Below, piece by piece: positions 37,266 to 46,166 of a DNA stretch of 64,000 nucleotides (within the stretch, counting starts at the first letter, position 1; every line of letters begins with the position of its first letter). The notes beneath the pieces were generated by a model. That model searched no databases, had not been told where the DNA came from, and was given only the letters and a program-made list of their open reading frames with translations. Origin of the DNA: Cellulomonadaceae bacterium (GTDB lineage: Bacteria > Actinomycetota > Actinomycetes > Actinomycetales > Cellulomonadaceae); NCBI GenBank assembly GCA_031256435.1, contig JAIRQO010000043.1, forward strand, positions 50,303-114,302, given 5' to 3'. The position numbers and the translations under genes were made by a program.

Positions 37266-38606
37266 GTGGTGGAAACCCCAGTGAAAGTGGCACTTCTTGG
37301 TTGCGGCGTGGTGGGTGGCGCCACAGCCAGCGGCTTGCTCACCAACGCGGCCGCCTTTGCGGCGCGGGCAGGCGCTCCCCTAGAGATTCAGTCCATTGTC
37401 ACGCTGGACCCAGAATCCGTCACCGATCCCACCATCCCGCGCACCCTCCTCACCACGGACCCCCACGCGGCCATCCAGGGAGCCGATATCGTCGTCGAAC
37501 TGCTCGGGGGGATTGAACCCGCCCGCACGGCGATTCTTGAGGCGTTGCACAACGGCGCCTCGGTGGTCACTGCCAACAAGGCGCTCCTGGCCGAACACGG
37601 GCCGGAACTCTATGCCGCAGCCAAAAATGCGGGCGTGGATCTCTTCTTTGAGGCTGCCGTGGGCGGCGCCATCCCCATCCTTCGGCCGCTGCGGGAGTCC
37701 CTGGCGGGGGACCGCGTGACCAGGGTCATGGGAATAGTCAACGGCACCACCAATTTTGTGCTCGACGAAATGGCCACGTCCGGTGGTTCGTTGAGCCTGG
37801 ACGCCGCCGTGGCGCAAGCGCAGGAACTTGGCTATGCGGAAGCGGACCCCACGGCAGATATTGATGGCTTTGATGCGGCGGCCAAGGCGGCAATCCTGGC
37901 CTCGTTGGCCTTCCACACGCCAGTCAGCCTGAGTGATGTGGCACGTGAGGGTATTCGGTCCATCACCACCGATGATGTTGCGTGGGCCACCACCACGCAT
38001 CACACCATCAAACTGCTGGCCATCGCGGAGCGGACGGAGCAAGGTATTTCTGCCCGTGTGCATCCGGCACTCGTGCCGAACGAGCACCCGTTGGCCACCG
38101 TTCACGGTGCGTTCAACGCCGTGTGGGTGGAGGCCGATGCGGCCGGGCCACTGATGGTGTACGGGCAAGGAGCGGGCGGCACGCCTACATCGTCGGCAGT
38201 GCTGGGTGACATTGTGACGGCGGCCCGGAACCGCATCCTTGGCGGCGCCGCGCCGGTGGAAACCCAGCGCGCTGATCTCCCTATCCTGCCCGCGGAGGCC
38301 GCAGAGTCCCAATTCCAAATCCGCCTCATGGTGGAGGACCGTCCCGGGGTGCTGGCACAAGTCAGTGGGGTGCTGGCTGATCACGGGATATCGATTGATA
38401 GCGTGCGGCAAAGCGCGGCCTGTCATGATGCAGCGGGTTCTGGCGCGAGTGTCAAGGATGCCGAGTCAGTCGGTTCGGCCACCACGCACCTGCTGATCGC
38501 CACACACCACGCCTCGGAACAGGCATTCGCGGCAACACTCGCGGAAGTCTCCGCTCAGGAGCCGGTTCGTGAGATTGTGTCCTGTATCCGAGTGCTGTCC
38601 ATGTAA
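37266..38606 (+). CDS. hom: Homoserine dehydrogenase
   Basis: This enzyme reduces aspartate semialdehyde to homoserine. The 446-residue protein has the Rossmann motif LLGCGVVGG, the core VVTANKALLAEHG and GIVNGTTNFVLDEM, and GYAEADPTADIDGFDAAAK with catalytic Lys/Asp. A C-terminal ACT domain (about 350-446, RPGVLAQVSGVLADHGISIDSV) usually confers threonine inhibition. A roughly 15-residue Ala/Ser/Gly insertion disrupts the middle of the ACT domain. The GTG at 37266 follows GGAG. It leads hom-thrC-thrB. Confidence 0.96.
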   Translation: MVETPVKVALLGCGVVGGATASGLLTNAAAFAARAGAPLEIQSIVTLDPESVTDPTIPRTLLTTDPHAAIQGADIVVELLGGIEPARTAILEALHNGASVVTANKALLAEHGPELYAAAKNAGVDLFFEAAVGGAIPILRPLRESLAGDRVTRVMGIVNGTTNFVLDEMATSGGSLSLDAAVAQAQELGYAEADPTADIDGFDAAAKAAILASLAFHTPVSLSDVAREGIRSITTDDVAWATTTHHTIKLLAIAERTEQGISARVHPALVPNEHPLATVHGAFNAVWVEADAAGPLMVYGQGAGGTPTSSAVLGDIVTAARNRILGGAAPVETQRADLPILPAEAAESQFQIRLMVEDRPGVLAQVSGVLADHGISIDSVRQSAACHDAAGSGASVKDAESVGSATTHLLIATHHASEQAFAATLAEVSAQEPVREIVSCIRVLSM

Positions 38607-38697
38607 GGCGCTTCACGCCTGTCACGGTCATTCGGGTCACCGCACCTCTAGTCAATTCAAGCCCGTCTCATCTAGCCCACGTTAAGGGAGCATCATC

Positions 38698-39780
38698 ATG
38701 GCCACTCCGTGGCGCGGCGTCATTGCCGAGTACGCCGAGCGCATGCCCGAACACACACGCACCCACTCCGTCACGCTGCGGGAAGGGGGAACGCCCCTGA
38801 TTGAGGCGCCCGCCCTCAGCCAGCGCACGGGCGCCAAAGTATTCATCAAGTTCGACGGAACGAACCCCACGGGTTCGTTCAAGGACCGCGGCATGACTAC
38901 GGCTATCAGTGCCGCCAAGGCGCGCGGCACCAAAGCCGTGATCTGTGCCTCCACGGGTAACACCTCCGCCTCGGCGGCTGCGTACGCCACCCGCGCGGGG
39001 ATGACCTGCGCTGTGCTGGTCCCGGACGGGAAAATTGCCCTCGGAAAACTCTCCCAGGCCGTAGCGCACGGCGCGAAGCTGTTGCAGGTGGACGGCAACT
39101 TTGATGACTGCCTGGTGGCTGCCCAGAAACTAGCGGACACCTACCCGGTGGAACTGGTGAACTCGGTGAATCCGGACCGCATCCAGGGCCAGAAGTCAGC
39201 AGCGTTTGAGATTGTGGACGTGCTTGGGGACGCCCCGGATATTCATTGCCTGCCGGTGGGGAATGCCGGGAACATCACGGCGTACTGGAAAGGGTTCACG
39301 GAGTATGCGGACCCGGCCTTCGGCACGCCGGTGGCCAGTAAGAGGCCGATCATGTGGGGCTTCCAAGCCGCCGGTGCCGCACCCATTGTTCTGGGACACC
39401 CCGTCACGGAGCCGGAAACCATTGCCACGGCTATCAGGATTGGCAATCCCGCCTCCTGGAAGCAAGCCGAGGAGGCGCGTGACGTGTCCGGCGGCGTGAT
39501 TGAGGCGGTGACGGATGAGGAAATCCTGGCCGCGCACCGAATATTGTCCTCCGAGGTGGGCGTGTTTGTGGAACCCGCTTCGGCCGCGGGAGTGGCCGGA
39601 CTCCTGAAACGCGCCGCTGCGGGGTTGGTGCCCGCAGGCGCCACCATCTCCATCACGTGTACAGGCCACGGCCTGAAGGACCCCCAGTGGGCGCTGCATC
39701 GTCTGGATGGCACGGATGTGGAACTCACCAAAGTCTCCGCCGATGCCGTGTCCATTGCCGACGCCCTAGACCTCCACTGA
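38698..39780 (+). CDS. thrC: Threonine synthase
   Basis: ThrC converts phosphohomoserine to threonine with PLP. The 360-residue protein has the PLP lysine in [11 protein letters not shown], the phosphate-binding [11 protein letters not shown] and [20 protein letters not shown] before the ATG supports the start. It lies 91 bases after hom and 19 before thrB, so all three are probably co-transcribed. Confidence 0.97.
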   Translation: MATPWRGVIAEYAERMPEHTRTHSVTLREGGTPLIEAPALSQRTGAKVFIKFDGTNPTGSFKDRGMTTAISAAKARGTKAVICASTGNTSASAAAYATRAGMTCAVLVPDGKIALGKLSQAVAHGAKLLQVDGNFDDCLVAAQKLADTYPVELVNSVNPDRIQGQKSAAFEIVDVLGDAPDIHCLPVGNAGNITAYWKGFTEYADPAFGTPVASKRPIMWGFQAAGAAPIVLGHPVTEPETIATAIRIGNPASWKQAEEARDVSGGVIEAVTDEEILAAHRILSSEVGVFVEPASAAGVAGLLKRAAAGLVPAGATISITCTGHGLKDPQWALHRLDGTDVELTKVSADAVSIADALDLH

Positions 39781-39799
39781 AAGACAGTCAGCACCAACG

Positions 39800-40738
39800 A
39801 TGAAACTCGGAGCAGATCACGTAGCCGTCCGCGTCCCCGCCACCTCAGGCAATCTGGGCCCCGGGTTTGACGCATTGGGGATGGCCTACGCCATGTACGA
39901 CGATATTGAGGTCCGCACGGTGGCGTCTAGCACCGTGCAGGTGGAGGTCCACGGGGAAGGCGCCGGGAAAGTAGCCACGGACCACACGCACCTGGTAGCC
40001 CGCGCGCTGCTGCACACCTTGGACTACGTGGGAGCGCCTTTGGCGGGCCTGCGGATGACGTGCTTCAACTCGGTCCCTCACGGCAGGGGATTGGGATCCT
40101 CGGCAGCAGCCACGGTGGCCGGAATCATGGCGGCACGGGAACTTCTTGCTGAGCCGGAGAGCATGGATCTCAACACCGTGCTGGCCATTGCTACGGAGTT
40201 TGAAGGCCATCCGGATAACGCGGCTCCCGCCATTGCGGGAACAGCCACCGTGGCGTGGCAGGACGAACGTGGACCGAGCGCCGCCGTGTTGGAAGTGGAT
40301 GAGGACATTGTGCCCACGCTGGTCATCCCGCGTGCCGAACTGCTGACTGCTACCGCCCGCGCGGCGTTGCCTGCCACCGTGCCTCACACCGATGCGGCGT
40401 TCAACGTGGGCCGCGCCGCGTTACTCGTCGAAGCCTTGGCGCGGCGTCCCGAACTGCTCTTCGATGCCACGGAGGACAAATTGCATCAGCCGTACCGCAC
40501 GGCGGTGATGGGGGAATCGGCAGAGATTCTGGGTCAACTGCGGGCCAGCGGTTTTGCTGCGGTGATATCCGGCGCAGGGCCCACGGTGTTGGTGTTATCC
40601 ACCGCAGCGCAACTCCCCGCGATGGATGCATGCCTTACCCGGTTGCTGGGACCGGTGTCAGGATGGAAGGTGAAAAGGCCGGGAATTGACACGCTCGGCG
40701 CCCAGGCGCGCCGCATCACTGCGGGACATTCGCGCTGA
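39800..40738 (+). CDS. thrB: Homoserine kinase
   Basis: ThrB phosphorylates homoserine, feeding ThrC. The 312-residue GHMP kinase has VRVPATSGNLGPGFD at the start, the ATP loop VPHGRGLGSSAAATVAG and a C-terminal AVISGAGPTVLVL. The gene order hom-thrC-thrB is typical of actinobacteria, and rho follows, also a conserved actinobacterial neighbour. The ribosome-binding site is weak, so coupling to thrC is likely. Confidence 0.97.
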   Translation: MKLGADHVAVRVPATSGNLGPGFDALGMAYAMYDDIEVRTVASSTVQVEVHGEGAGKVATDHTHLVARALLHTLDYVGAPLAGLRMTCFNSVPHGRGLGSSAAATVAGIMAARELLAEPESMDLNTVLAIATEFEGHPDNAAPAIAGTATVAWQDERGPSAAVLEVDEDIVPTLVIPRAELLTATARAALPATVPHTDAAFNVGRAALLVEALARRPELLFDATEDKLHQPYRTAVMGESAEILGQLRASGFAAVISGAGPTVLVLSTAAQLPAMDACLTRLLGPVSGWKVKRPGIDTLGAQARRITAGHSR

Positions 40739-40744
40739 TGGTGT

Positions 40745-40839
40745 ATGATGGCAGCATCGCTGGGTGACACGTTGAGTGTCCGTCCGCCCTCCACCACCTG
40801 TTGAGTGCGTGAAACCAGCATCACCGCCTGCCATATCAT
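40745..40839 (+). promoter_or_regulatory. Possible structured rho leader
   Basis: ATGATGGCAG (40745-40754) can pair with CTGCCATATCAT (40828-40839), with a two-base bulge, enclosing 73 bases upstream of rho. Because Rho autoregulates in several bacteria, a leader structure here could be part of such control. The pairing is seen; the function is inferred. Confidence 0.35.
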
Positions 40840-40914
40840 TGATGTATTGCAGCGAGTGTTTACCAGCATCCCGGCCACAGCCGAGATTCTCACAACATCA
40901 AGGAAAGATCCTTC

Positions 40915-42876
40915 GTGACCGAAACCTCCAACCTGAGCAGTATGAAGCTCAATGATCTCAAAGCCCTTGCCACCTCCATGGGAATTAAGGGCACCTCCCG
41001 CCTGCGCAAGGATGATCTTGCTGCCGCTATTCGCGGCGCAGGTGGCGGCTCTGCGCCCAAGGCAGCAGCGCCCGCCTCGGCAGCGTCCTCGTCTGCTCCT
41101 GCCAAGCGCTCGGCGCGCCCCGCCGTAGCGGCTGACTCTTCTGCGCCCGAGCGCGAGTCTGTTTCAGCCCCCGCCGAGAAGGCAGCCAACCCGGCTGCGG
41201 ACACGCAGCCGTCGTCGCATCACCGCGAGAATGCCTCGGCACCAGATCACGCTGACGGCTCGATTGAACGCCCGCGCCAGCGCCGCAACCGGCGTGCGGG
41301 CCGCCCCACAGGAGAAGCCACCCACCAGCCTCACGCAGACGCAGACGCCAGTGCCCACAAGGACACCGCAGACCCGGACAAGCAGGCCAAGTTGGACGCC
41401 CTGGCTGACGCCGTAGCAGCGCCACGTACCTCGCGCAACGAGGGGAACCAGCGTGACAACCAGCGCGAGGCGCAGGGCAACCGCCGCAACCAGAACACCC
41501 GGAACGCTGGCCAGCAGAACGCCCAGGGTCGCAACGCTCAGGACGGAAACGCGCAGGGCAATCAGCAGGGCCAGGATGATGACGGCAACCGCCGCCGCAA
41601 CCGCCGTGACCGTAACCGTGACCGGAACAAGAACCGCCGCAGCAGCCGCGGCCCGGACGTGGTGGGGGGCGATGAGGAGGTGCGCGAGGATGACGTACTG
41701 ATCCCCATTGCTGGCATCCTGGACGTGCTGGACAACTACGCTTTTGTGCGGACCAGCGGATACCTGCCCGGCCCCAATGACGCGTACGTCACGCTGAACC
41801 AAGTGCGCCGCAATGGCCTGCGCCGTGGTGACATGATCCAAGGCGCTATTCGCCAACCGCGCGAGGGCGAGGGTCAGTTCCAGGGCAACAACCAGGGGAA
41901 TCGCCCCAAGTTCAGCGCGCTGGTGCGCATTGACCTGGTGAACGGCATGACGGTGGAGGAAGCCTCCAAGCGCAAGAAGTTTGGGGACCTCACCCCGCTG
42001 TACCCGCAGGAGCGGCTGCGCCTGGAGATTCCGGGTTCCACCAAGCTCAGCCCGCGCCTCATTGACATCATTTCGCCGATTGGGAAGGGTCAGCGCGGTC
42101 TGCTGATTTCCCCGCCCAAGGCCGGTAAAACGATTCTGATGCAGCAGATTGCTAACTCGATCACCACCAACAACCCCGAGGTTCACCTCATGGTGGTGTT
42201 GGTGGATGAGCGTCCCGAGGAGGTCACGGACTTCCAGCGTTCCGTGGATGGTGAAGTGATTGCCTCCACCTTTGACCGGCACGCCTCGGACCACACCATT
42301 GTGGCTGAGTTGGCCATTGAGCGCGCCAAGCGTCTGGTGGAACTGGATCATGACGTGGTGATCCTGATGGATGGCATCACGCGCCTGGGCCGCGCGTACA
42401 ACCTGGCGGCACCCGCGTCCGGACGCATCCTGTCCGGTGGTGTGGATGCTGGAGCGCTGTACCCGCCCAAGAAGTTCTTTGGTGCCGCGCGCAACATTGA
42501 AAACGGCGGCTCGCTGACCATCATTGCCACGGGTCTGGTGGAAACCGGTTCCAAGATGGACGAGGTCATCTTTGAGGAGTTCAAGGGCACGGGCAACTGG
42601 GAGTTGCGCCTGTCCCGTCAACTGTCCGAGAAGCGCATCTTCCCGGCCATTGACGTCAACGCTTCCGGAACGCGACGTGAAGAAATTCTCATGTCCCGCG
42701 AAGAGTTGGGCATCATCTTCAAGTTGCGCCGCATCCTGGGCTCCCTGGAAACACAGCAAGCCACGGAGTTGCTCATCAACAAACTCAAGGACACCAAAAC
42801 CAACGTGGAGTTCCTGCTGGGCGTGCGCAACACCACGCCGGGGGATCTGGACCCCGGCGCCGGAGACACCATCTGA
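40915..42876 (+). CDS. rho: Transcription termination factor Rho with long N-terminal insertion
   Basis: Rho is the hexameric RNA helicase that terminates transcription. The 653-residue protein has an N-terminal Rho_N helical domain (about 1-40), a hydrophilic insertion of about 200 residues rich in Ala/Ser and then Asn/Arg/Gln, the cold-shock RNA-binding domain (VREDDVLIPIAGILDVLDNYAFVRTSGY) and the ATPase core with SPPKAGKTILMQ (Walker A) and LVDERPEEVTDFQRS. Actinobacterial Rho often carries such insertions, linked to broader RNA binding or condensate formation. The GTG start at 40915 has AAGGAAAG upstream. Confidence 0.97.
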   Translation: MTETSNLSSMKLNDLKALATSMGIKGTSRLRKDDLAAAIRGAGGGSAPKAAAPASAASSSAPAKRSARPAVAADSSAPERESVSAPAEKAANPAADTQPSSHHRENASAPDHADGSIERPRQRRNRRAGRPTGEATHQPHADADASAHKDTADPDKQAKLDALADAVAAPRTSRNEGNQRDNQREAQGNRRNQNTRNAGQQNAQGRNAQDGNAQGNQQGQDDDGNRRRNRRDRNRDRNKNRRSSRGPDVVGGDEEVREDDVLIPIAGILDVLDNYAFVRTSGYLPGPNDAYVTLNQVRRNGLRRGDMIQGAIRQPREGEGQFQGNNQGNRPKFSALVRIDLVNGMTVEEASKRKKFGDLTPLYPQERLRLEIPGSTKLSPRLIDIISPIGKGQRGLLISPPKAGKTILMQQIANSITTNNPEVHLMVVLVDERPEEVTDFQRSVDGEVIASTFDRHASDHTIVAELAIERAKRLVELDHDVVILMDGITRLGRAYNLAAPASGRILSGGVDAGALYPPKKFFGAARNIENGGSLTIIATGLVETGSKMDEVIFEEFKGTGNWELRLSRQLSEKRIFPAIDVNASGTRREEILMSREELGIIFKLRRILGSLETQQATELLINKLKDTKTNVEFLLGVRNTTPGDLDPGAGDTI

Positions 42877-42880
42877 TAGA

Positions 42881-43032
42881 ACCGAGGCGCGCGCCTCGCG
42901 GCGTTGCTGCTCGCTCGCCGTGTGGGGAACACGGCTTCGCTTACGCGCCTGGCGATCCATCGCGCCTCGGTCCGATCACCGTGCTGGTGGGCATGCGCCT
43001 CGCGGCGTTGCTGCTCGCTCGCCGTGTGGGGA
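42881..43032. repeat. Inverted and direct repeats after rho
   Basis: ACCGAGGCGCG (42881-42891) and CGCGCCTCGGT (42961-42971) form a long-range 11-bp stem shortly after the rho stop. A 38-bp sequence starting GCGCCTCGCGGCGTTGCTGC occurs identically at 42891-42928 and 42995-43032. The combination looks like a duplicated REP-type element that may also end the rho transcript. Confidence 0.8.
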
Positions 43033-43075
43033 CTCAGGCATCGCCCGTTAGCGCTGGACGAGTACACTGACACGT

Positions 43076-44371
43076 GTGGATGAACCGCTGACTATTGGCC
43101 TGCTCATTGACGATTCGCTGGATCGTCCGGACGGGGTGCAGCAGTACGTGCTCACCCTGGGCGCGTGGCTCACCGCCCAGGGCCACACGGTGCACTACAT
43201 CACCGCCTCCACCGAGCGGACGGACCTGCCGCACCTCCACGTCATCGGCCGCACCGTCAACGTCACCTTTAACGGCAACGGATTGGGGACGCCCCTTCCC
43301 GTGTCCGGCAAAGCGTCGCGCGCGCTGACTGCTGACCTAGGGCTGGACGTGCTCCACGTGCAAATGCCATACTCGCCGTTCCTAGCGGGAAGGGTGATTT
43401 CCGCTGCTGACGCATCTGCGACGACTGCCGTGGTAGGCACCTTCCACATCTATCCGCAATCCCGTCTCGTCTCCGTGGGGGCACGAATCTTGGGGTTACT
43501 GGAACGGCGCCGGTTGCGCGCGTTTGATGCCTTCTTAGCGGTGTCCGAAGCCGCGCAATCCTTTGCGGCACAGGCTTTCCGGATTGATACCACGGTGATT
43601 GGCAACCCCGTAGTGATCGAGCAGTTTGCTCCGTCCTCTTCCGGTCATTCAACTGCGGCGGTTGAGCCATCCCCCTCCAGTCACACAACGGCGGCGGTTG
43701 AACCAGGCTCCGAAGAGCCATCCCCCTCCGCTCAATCAACTGCGGCGGTTGAGCCAGGCCGTGAAGCGGCCGACGGTCGAGACCCCGCCGGTACACCCGT
43801 ACCGCACATCGTGTTCCTGGGTCGCCTGGTGGAACGCAAAGGCCCGCGTGAACTCATGGAAGCCCTGGTCCGGTTGCATTCACTCAGCCCGGACGTAGCC
43901 TGGCGCGCCACCATTGCCGGACGCGGGCCCATGCTCACTGAATTGCAAGCCATGGTGGTCAAGGACGGCCTAGACGATCAGGTGACCTTCCCCGGTTTCA
44001 TTGCTGAAGAGGACAAGGCAGCATTGCTCAGCAGCGCAGACATTGTGGCACTGCCCAGTACGGGCGGCGAGAGCTTTGGCATTTCTGTGGTGGAGGCGCT
44101 TGCGGCCTCCACCGGGGTGGTCCTTGCCGGGGACAATCCGGGGTATCGCACCGTCATGCGCGGACTCGAAGAGCAACTGGTGGACCCCAAGGACACCACC
44201 ACCTTTTCGCGAATTGTGTCCTCCTGGATGAGCGAGTTGCAGGACCCGGAGAGTCGCATGGCCGTGGTGGATGCCCAGCACCAGGCCGCAGCACGCTTTG
44301 ATGTGAATGTCATTGGCACAAGAGTCGTCGAACAATACCGTGCGGCGATGGCACACCGGGCGGGCCGGTAG
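43076..44371 (+). CDS. GT4-family glycosyltransferase with in-frame repeat insertion
   Basis: The 431-residue protein has the GT-B fold of GT4 enzymes (PimB/MgtA-like). The N-terminal acceptor domain contains GVQQYVLTLGAWLTAQGH and LDVLHVQMPYSPF. The C-terminal nucleotide-sugar domain has FLGRLVERKGPRELMEAL and the EX7E-type segment GGESFGISVVEALAA. A low-complexity insertion (about residues 186-240) separates the domains and is encoded by repeats at 43641-43760. A TACACT -10 box lies eight bases before the GTG, suggesting a leaderless mRNA. Acceptor and sugar are unknown; a glycolipid or mannoside is plausible. Confidence 0.87.
   Translation: MDEPLTIGLLIDDSLDRPDGVQQYVLTLGAWLTAQGHTVHYITASTERTDLPHLHVIGRTVNVTFNGNGLGTPLPVSGKASRALTADLGLDVLHVQMPYSPFLAGRVISAADASATTAVVGTFHIYPQSRLVSVGARILGLLERRRLRAFDAFLAVSEAAQSFAAQAFRIDTTVIGNPVVIEQFAPSSSGHSTAAVEPSPSSHTTAAVEPGSEEPSPSAQSTAAVEPGREAADGRDPAGTPVPHIVFLGRLVERKGPRELMEALVRLHSLSPDVAWRATIAGRGPMLTELQAMVVKDGLDDQVTFPGFIAEEDKAALLSSADIVALPSTGGESFGISVVEALAASTGVVLAGDNPGYRTVMRGLEEQLVDPKDTTTFSRIVSSWMSELQDPESRMAVVDAQHQAAARFDVNVIGTRVVEQYRAAMAHRAGR
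43641..43760 (+). repeat. In-frame imperfect repeats inside the glycosyltransferase
   Basis: Three imperfect copies centred on ACTGCGGCGGTTGAGCCA (43651, 43686 and 43739 regions), with CCATCCCCCTCC after the first and between the second and third, encode the repeated peptide TAAVEPSPS/TAAVEPG. The GGCGGTTGAGCC core recurs in the atpD 5' end (about 55620) and, as GGTTGAGCCGG, near 9704 and 63950. Confidence 0.75.
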
Positions 44372-44515
44372 GGCCGTGGCCCTGAGTGCAATTTCGCCCT
44401 CAGAATCGTCGGGCAACAAAGCGATGCCCACCCGGCAGAAAATGCCGCGTGAGGGTTCGCTGACCCCGTAGCATTTCCGGTTGCCGCGCGGATGTGGCAC
44501 AATGGCACGTTGGCT

Positions 44516-44554
44516 TGCTGGTTCACGGCCTGCGCAGCGCAGGGCGACCCAGCA
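44516..44554 (+). promoter_or_regulatory. Probable ribosomal-protein L31 leader structure
   Basis: TGCTGG pairs with CCAGCA around an inner stem CCTGCG-CAG-CGCAGG, ending 20 bases before the rpmE start. L31 leaders are known structured RNA elements through which L31 is thought to regulate its own synthesis in several phyla, including actinobacteria. The stem is seen; matching it to that class needs a covariance search. Confidence 0.5.
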
Positions 44555-44574
44555 CCACCTCACCAAGGAGCATC

Positions 44575-44796
44575 ATGAAAGCTGGGATTCACCCCGATTA
44601 CGTGGTCACTCGGTACACCTGCACCTGCGGGAACACCTTTGTGACCCACAGCACGTCCCACAAGGGAACCATCAACGTGGAAGTCTGCAACGCTTGTCAC
44701 CCGTTCTACACGGGCAAGCAGAAGATTCTGGACACCGGTGGTCGTGTGGCTCGCTTCGAAGCGCGCTACGGCAAAAAGAAGGCAGCGGCGAAGTAA
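44575..44796 (+). CDS. rpmE: 50S ribosomal protein L31, zinc-binding type
   Basis: The 73-residue protein starts [16 protein letters not shown] and keeps the zinc ligands C16, C18, C37 and C40 (CTCG and CNACH contexts), the C+ form. It sits at the subunit interface of the ribosome. AAGGAG precedes the ATG. A structured leader lies upstream and a 55-bp tandem repeat downstream. prfA follows on the same strand, a frequent neighbour. Confidence 0.97.
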   Translation: MKAGIHPDYVVTRYTCTCGNTFVTHSTSHKGTINVEVCNACHPFYTGKQKILDTGGRVARFEARYGKKKAAAK

Positions 44797-44815
44797 CCTT
44801 CGCCTCACCCCCCAT

Positions 44816-44925
44816 TTCTCGGGGTCCCCGCAAAGTACCGGAACGTAGTGAGGACACTTTGTGGGGTGAGTTCTCGGGGTCCCCGCAAAGTACCGGAACG
44901 TAGTGAGGACACTTTGTGGGGTGAA
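44816..44925. repeat. Two tandem 55-bp hairpin repeats between rpmE and prfA
   Basis: Two near-identical 55-bp units (44816-44870 and 44871-44925) each contain CCCCGCAAAGT and the complementary ACTTTGTGGGG enclosing an 18-base spacer. Each can form a hairpin and may end the rpmE transcript. The two units differ by at most the last bases, so duplication looks recent. Confidence 0.88.
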
Positions 44926-45050
44926 CTAGCGGCGCTGACGATGGTGCGCGGAAACCTCTCCAGGGGCAACCGCACGTCACATCGTCGGCGCCGTTGCCGT
45001 ATGCGCTTACAATCAGGAACGTTCTACCTCGCTTTCTAGGAGCACCACCC

Positions 45051-46166
45051 GTGTCTGCCGATTCTTCCGCACGTCACTCTGACGATCAGTTTGCCGCCGT
45101 CCAGCCGCTCCTCGCGGAGCATGCGGAGATTGAGCAGGCGCTTGCCGATCCTGCTGTCCACGCGGACCAAGGCCGTGCCAAACGGTTGGGGCGGCGCTAC
45201 GCCGAACTTGGGCGCATTGTGGGTGCGTATCGAGCCTGGCAAACGGCTGCCGAGGACGTAGAGGCGGCCGAGGAGTTTGCGGCTGAGGACCCGGCATTTG
45301 CTGAGGAATTGCCCGCCATGAAGGACACGGCCGCGCAGGCCGAGGATCACCTGCGGCAACTGCTTATCCCACGCGATCCCGATGATGGCCGTGACGTCAT
45401 CATGGAAATCAAGGCCGGGGCTGGTGGCGAGGAAAGCGCGCTTTTTGCCGGAGACCTGCTGCGCATGTACACCATGTACGCCGAATCCCAAGGGTGGTCC
45501 ACTCAGATCATCGAGACAAACGAGACGGACCTGGGTGGCTACAAGGACGTCCAACTCGCCATCAAGACGCGTGGCGCCACGGCTCCGGAAGACGGTGTGT
45601 GGGCGCACCTGAAGTACGAGGGCGGTGTTCACCGCGTGCAACGCGTTCCCGTCACGGAAACGCAAGGCCGGATTCACACGTCTGCCGCCGGGGTGCTGGT
45701 GTTCCCGGAAGTAGATGACCCCGGCGAGATTGAGATTGATCAGAACGATCTGAAGATTGACGTGTACCGCTCTTCCGGGCCTGGCGGACAGTCCGTGAAC
45801 ACCACGGATTCGGCAGTCCGGATCACGCACCTGCCCACCGGGATTGTGGTCAGTATGCAGAACGAGAAGTCTCAGTTGCAAAACCGCGAGCAGGCCATGC
45901 GCGTGCTCCGGGCCCGGCTGTTGGCAGCGCAGCAGGAAGCCGCTGCGGCGGAGGCCGCGGACATGCGGCGCTCGCAGGTGCGCACCGTGGACCGCTCCGA
46001 GCGCATCCGCACCTACAACTACCCGGAAAACCGCATTGCCGATCACCGCACGGGGTACAAGGCCTACAACCTGGATGCGGTGTTGAACGGTGCTTTGGGT
46101 CCCGTGATTCAGTCCGCCGTGGAGTCTGACGAGGCTGCTCGCCTCGCCGCCTTCACCGAGGGGTGA
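45051..46166 (+). CDS. prfA: Peptide chain release factor 1
   Basis: RF1 ends translation at UAA and UAG. The 371-residue protein has the codon-reading tripeptide PVT in [14 protein letters not shown] and the catalytic GGQ in [17 protein letters not shown]. The frame is open to 44994, but the GTG at 45051 follows TAGGAG and gives the family start. Its stop overlaps the prmC GTG, coupling it to the methyltransferase that modifies its GGQ glutamine. Confidence 0.97.
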   Translation: MSADSSARHSDDQFAAVQPLLAEHAEIEQALADPAVHADQGRAKRLGRRYAELGRIVGAYRAWQTAAEDVEAAEEFAAEDPAFAEELPAMKDTAAQAEDHLRQLLIPRDPDDGRDVIMEIKAGAGGEESALFAGDLLRMYTMYAESQGWSTQIIETNETDLGGYKDVQLAIKTRGATAPEDGVWAHLKYEGGVHRVQRVPVTETQGRIHTSAAGVLVFPEVDDPGEIEIDQNDLKIDVYRSSGPGGQSVNTTDSAVRITHLPTGIVVSMQNEKSQLQNREQAMRVLRARLLAAQQEAAAAEAADMRRSQVRTVDRSERIRTYNYPENRIADHRTGYKAYNLDAVLNGALGPVIQSAVESDEAARLAAFTEG

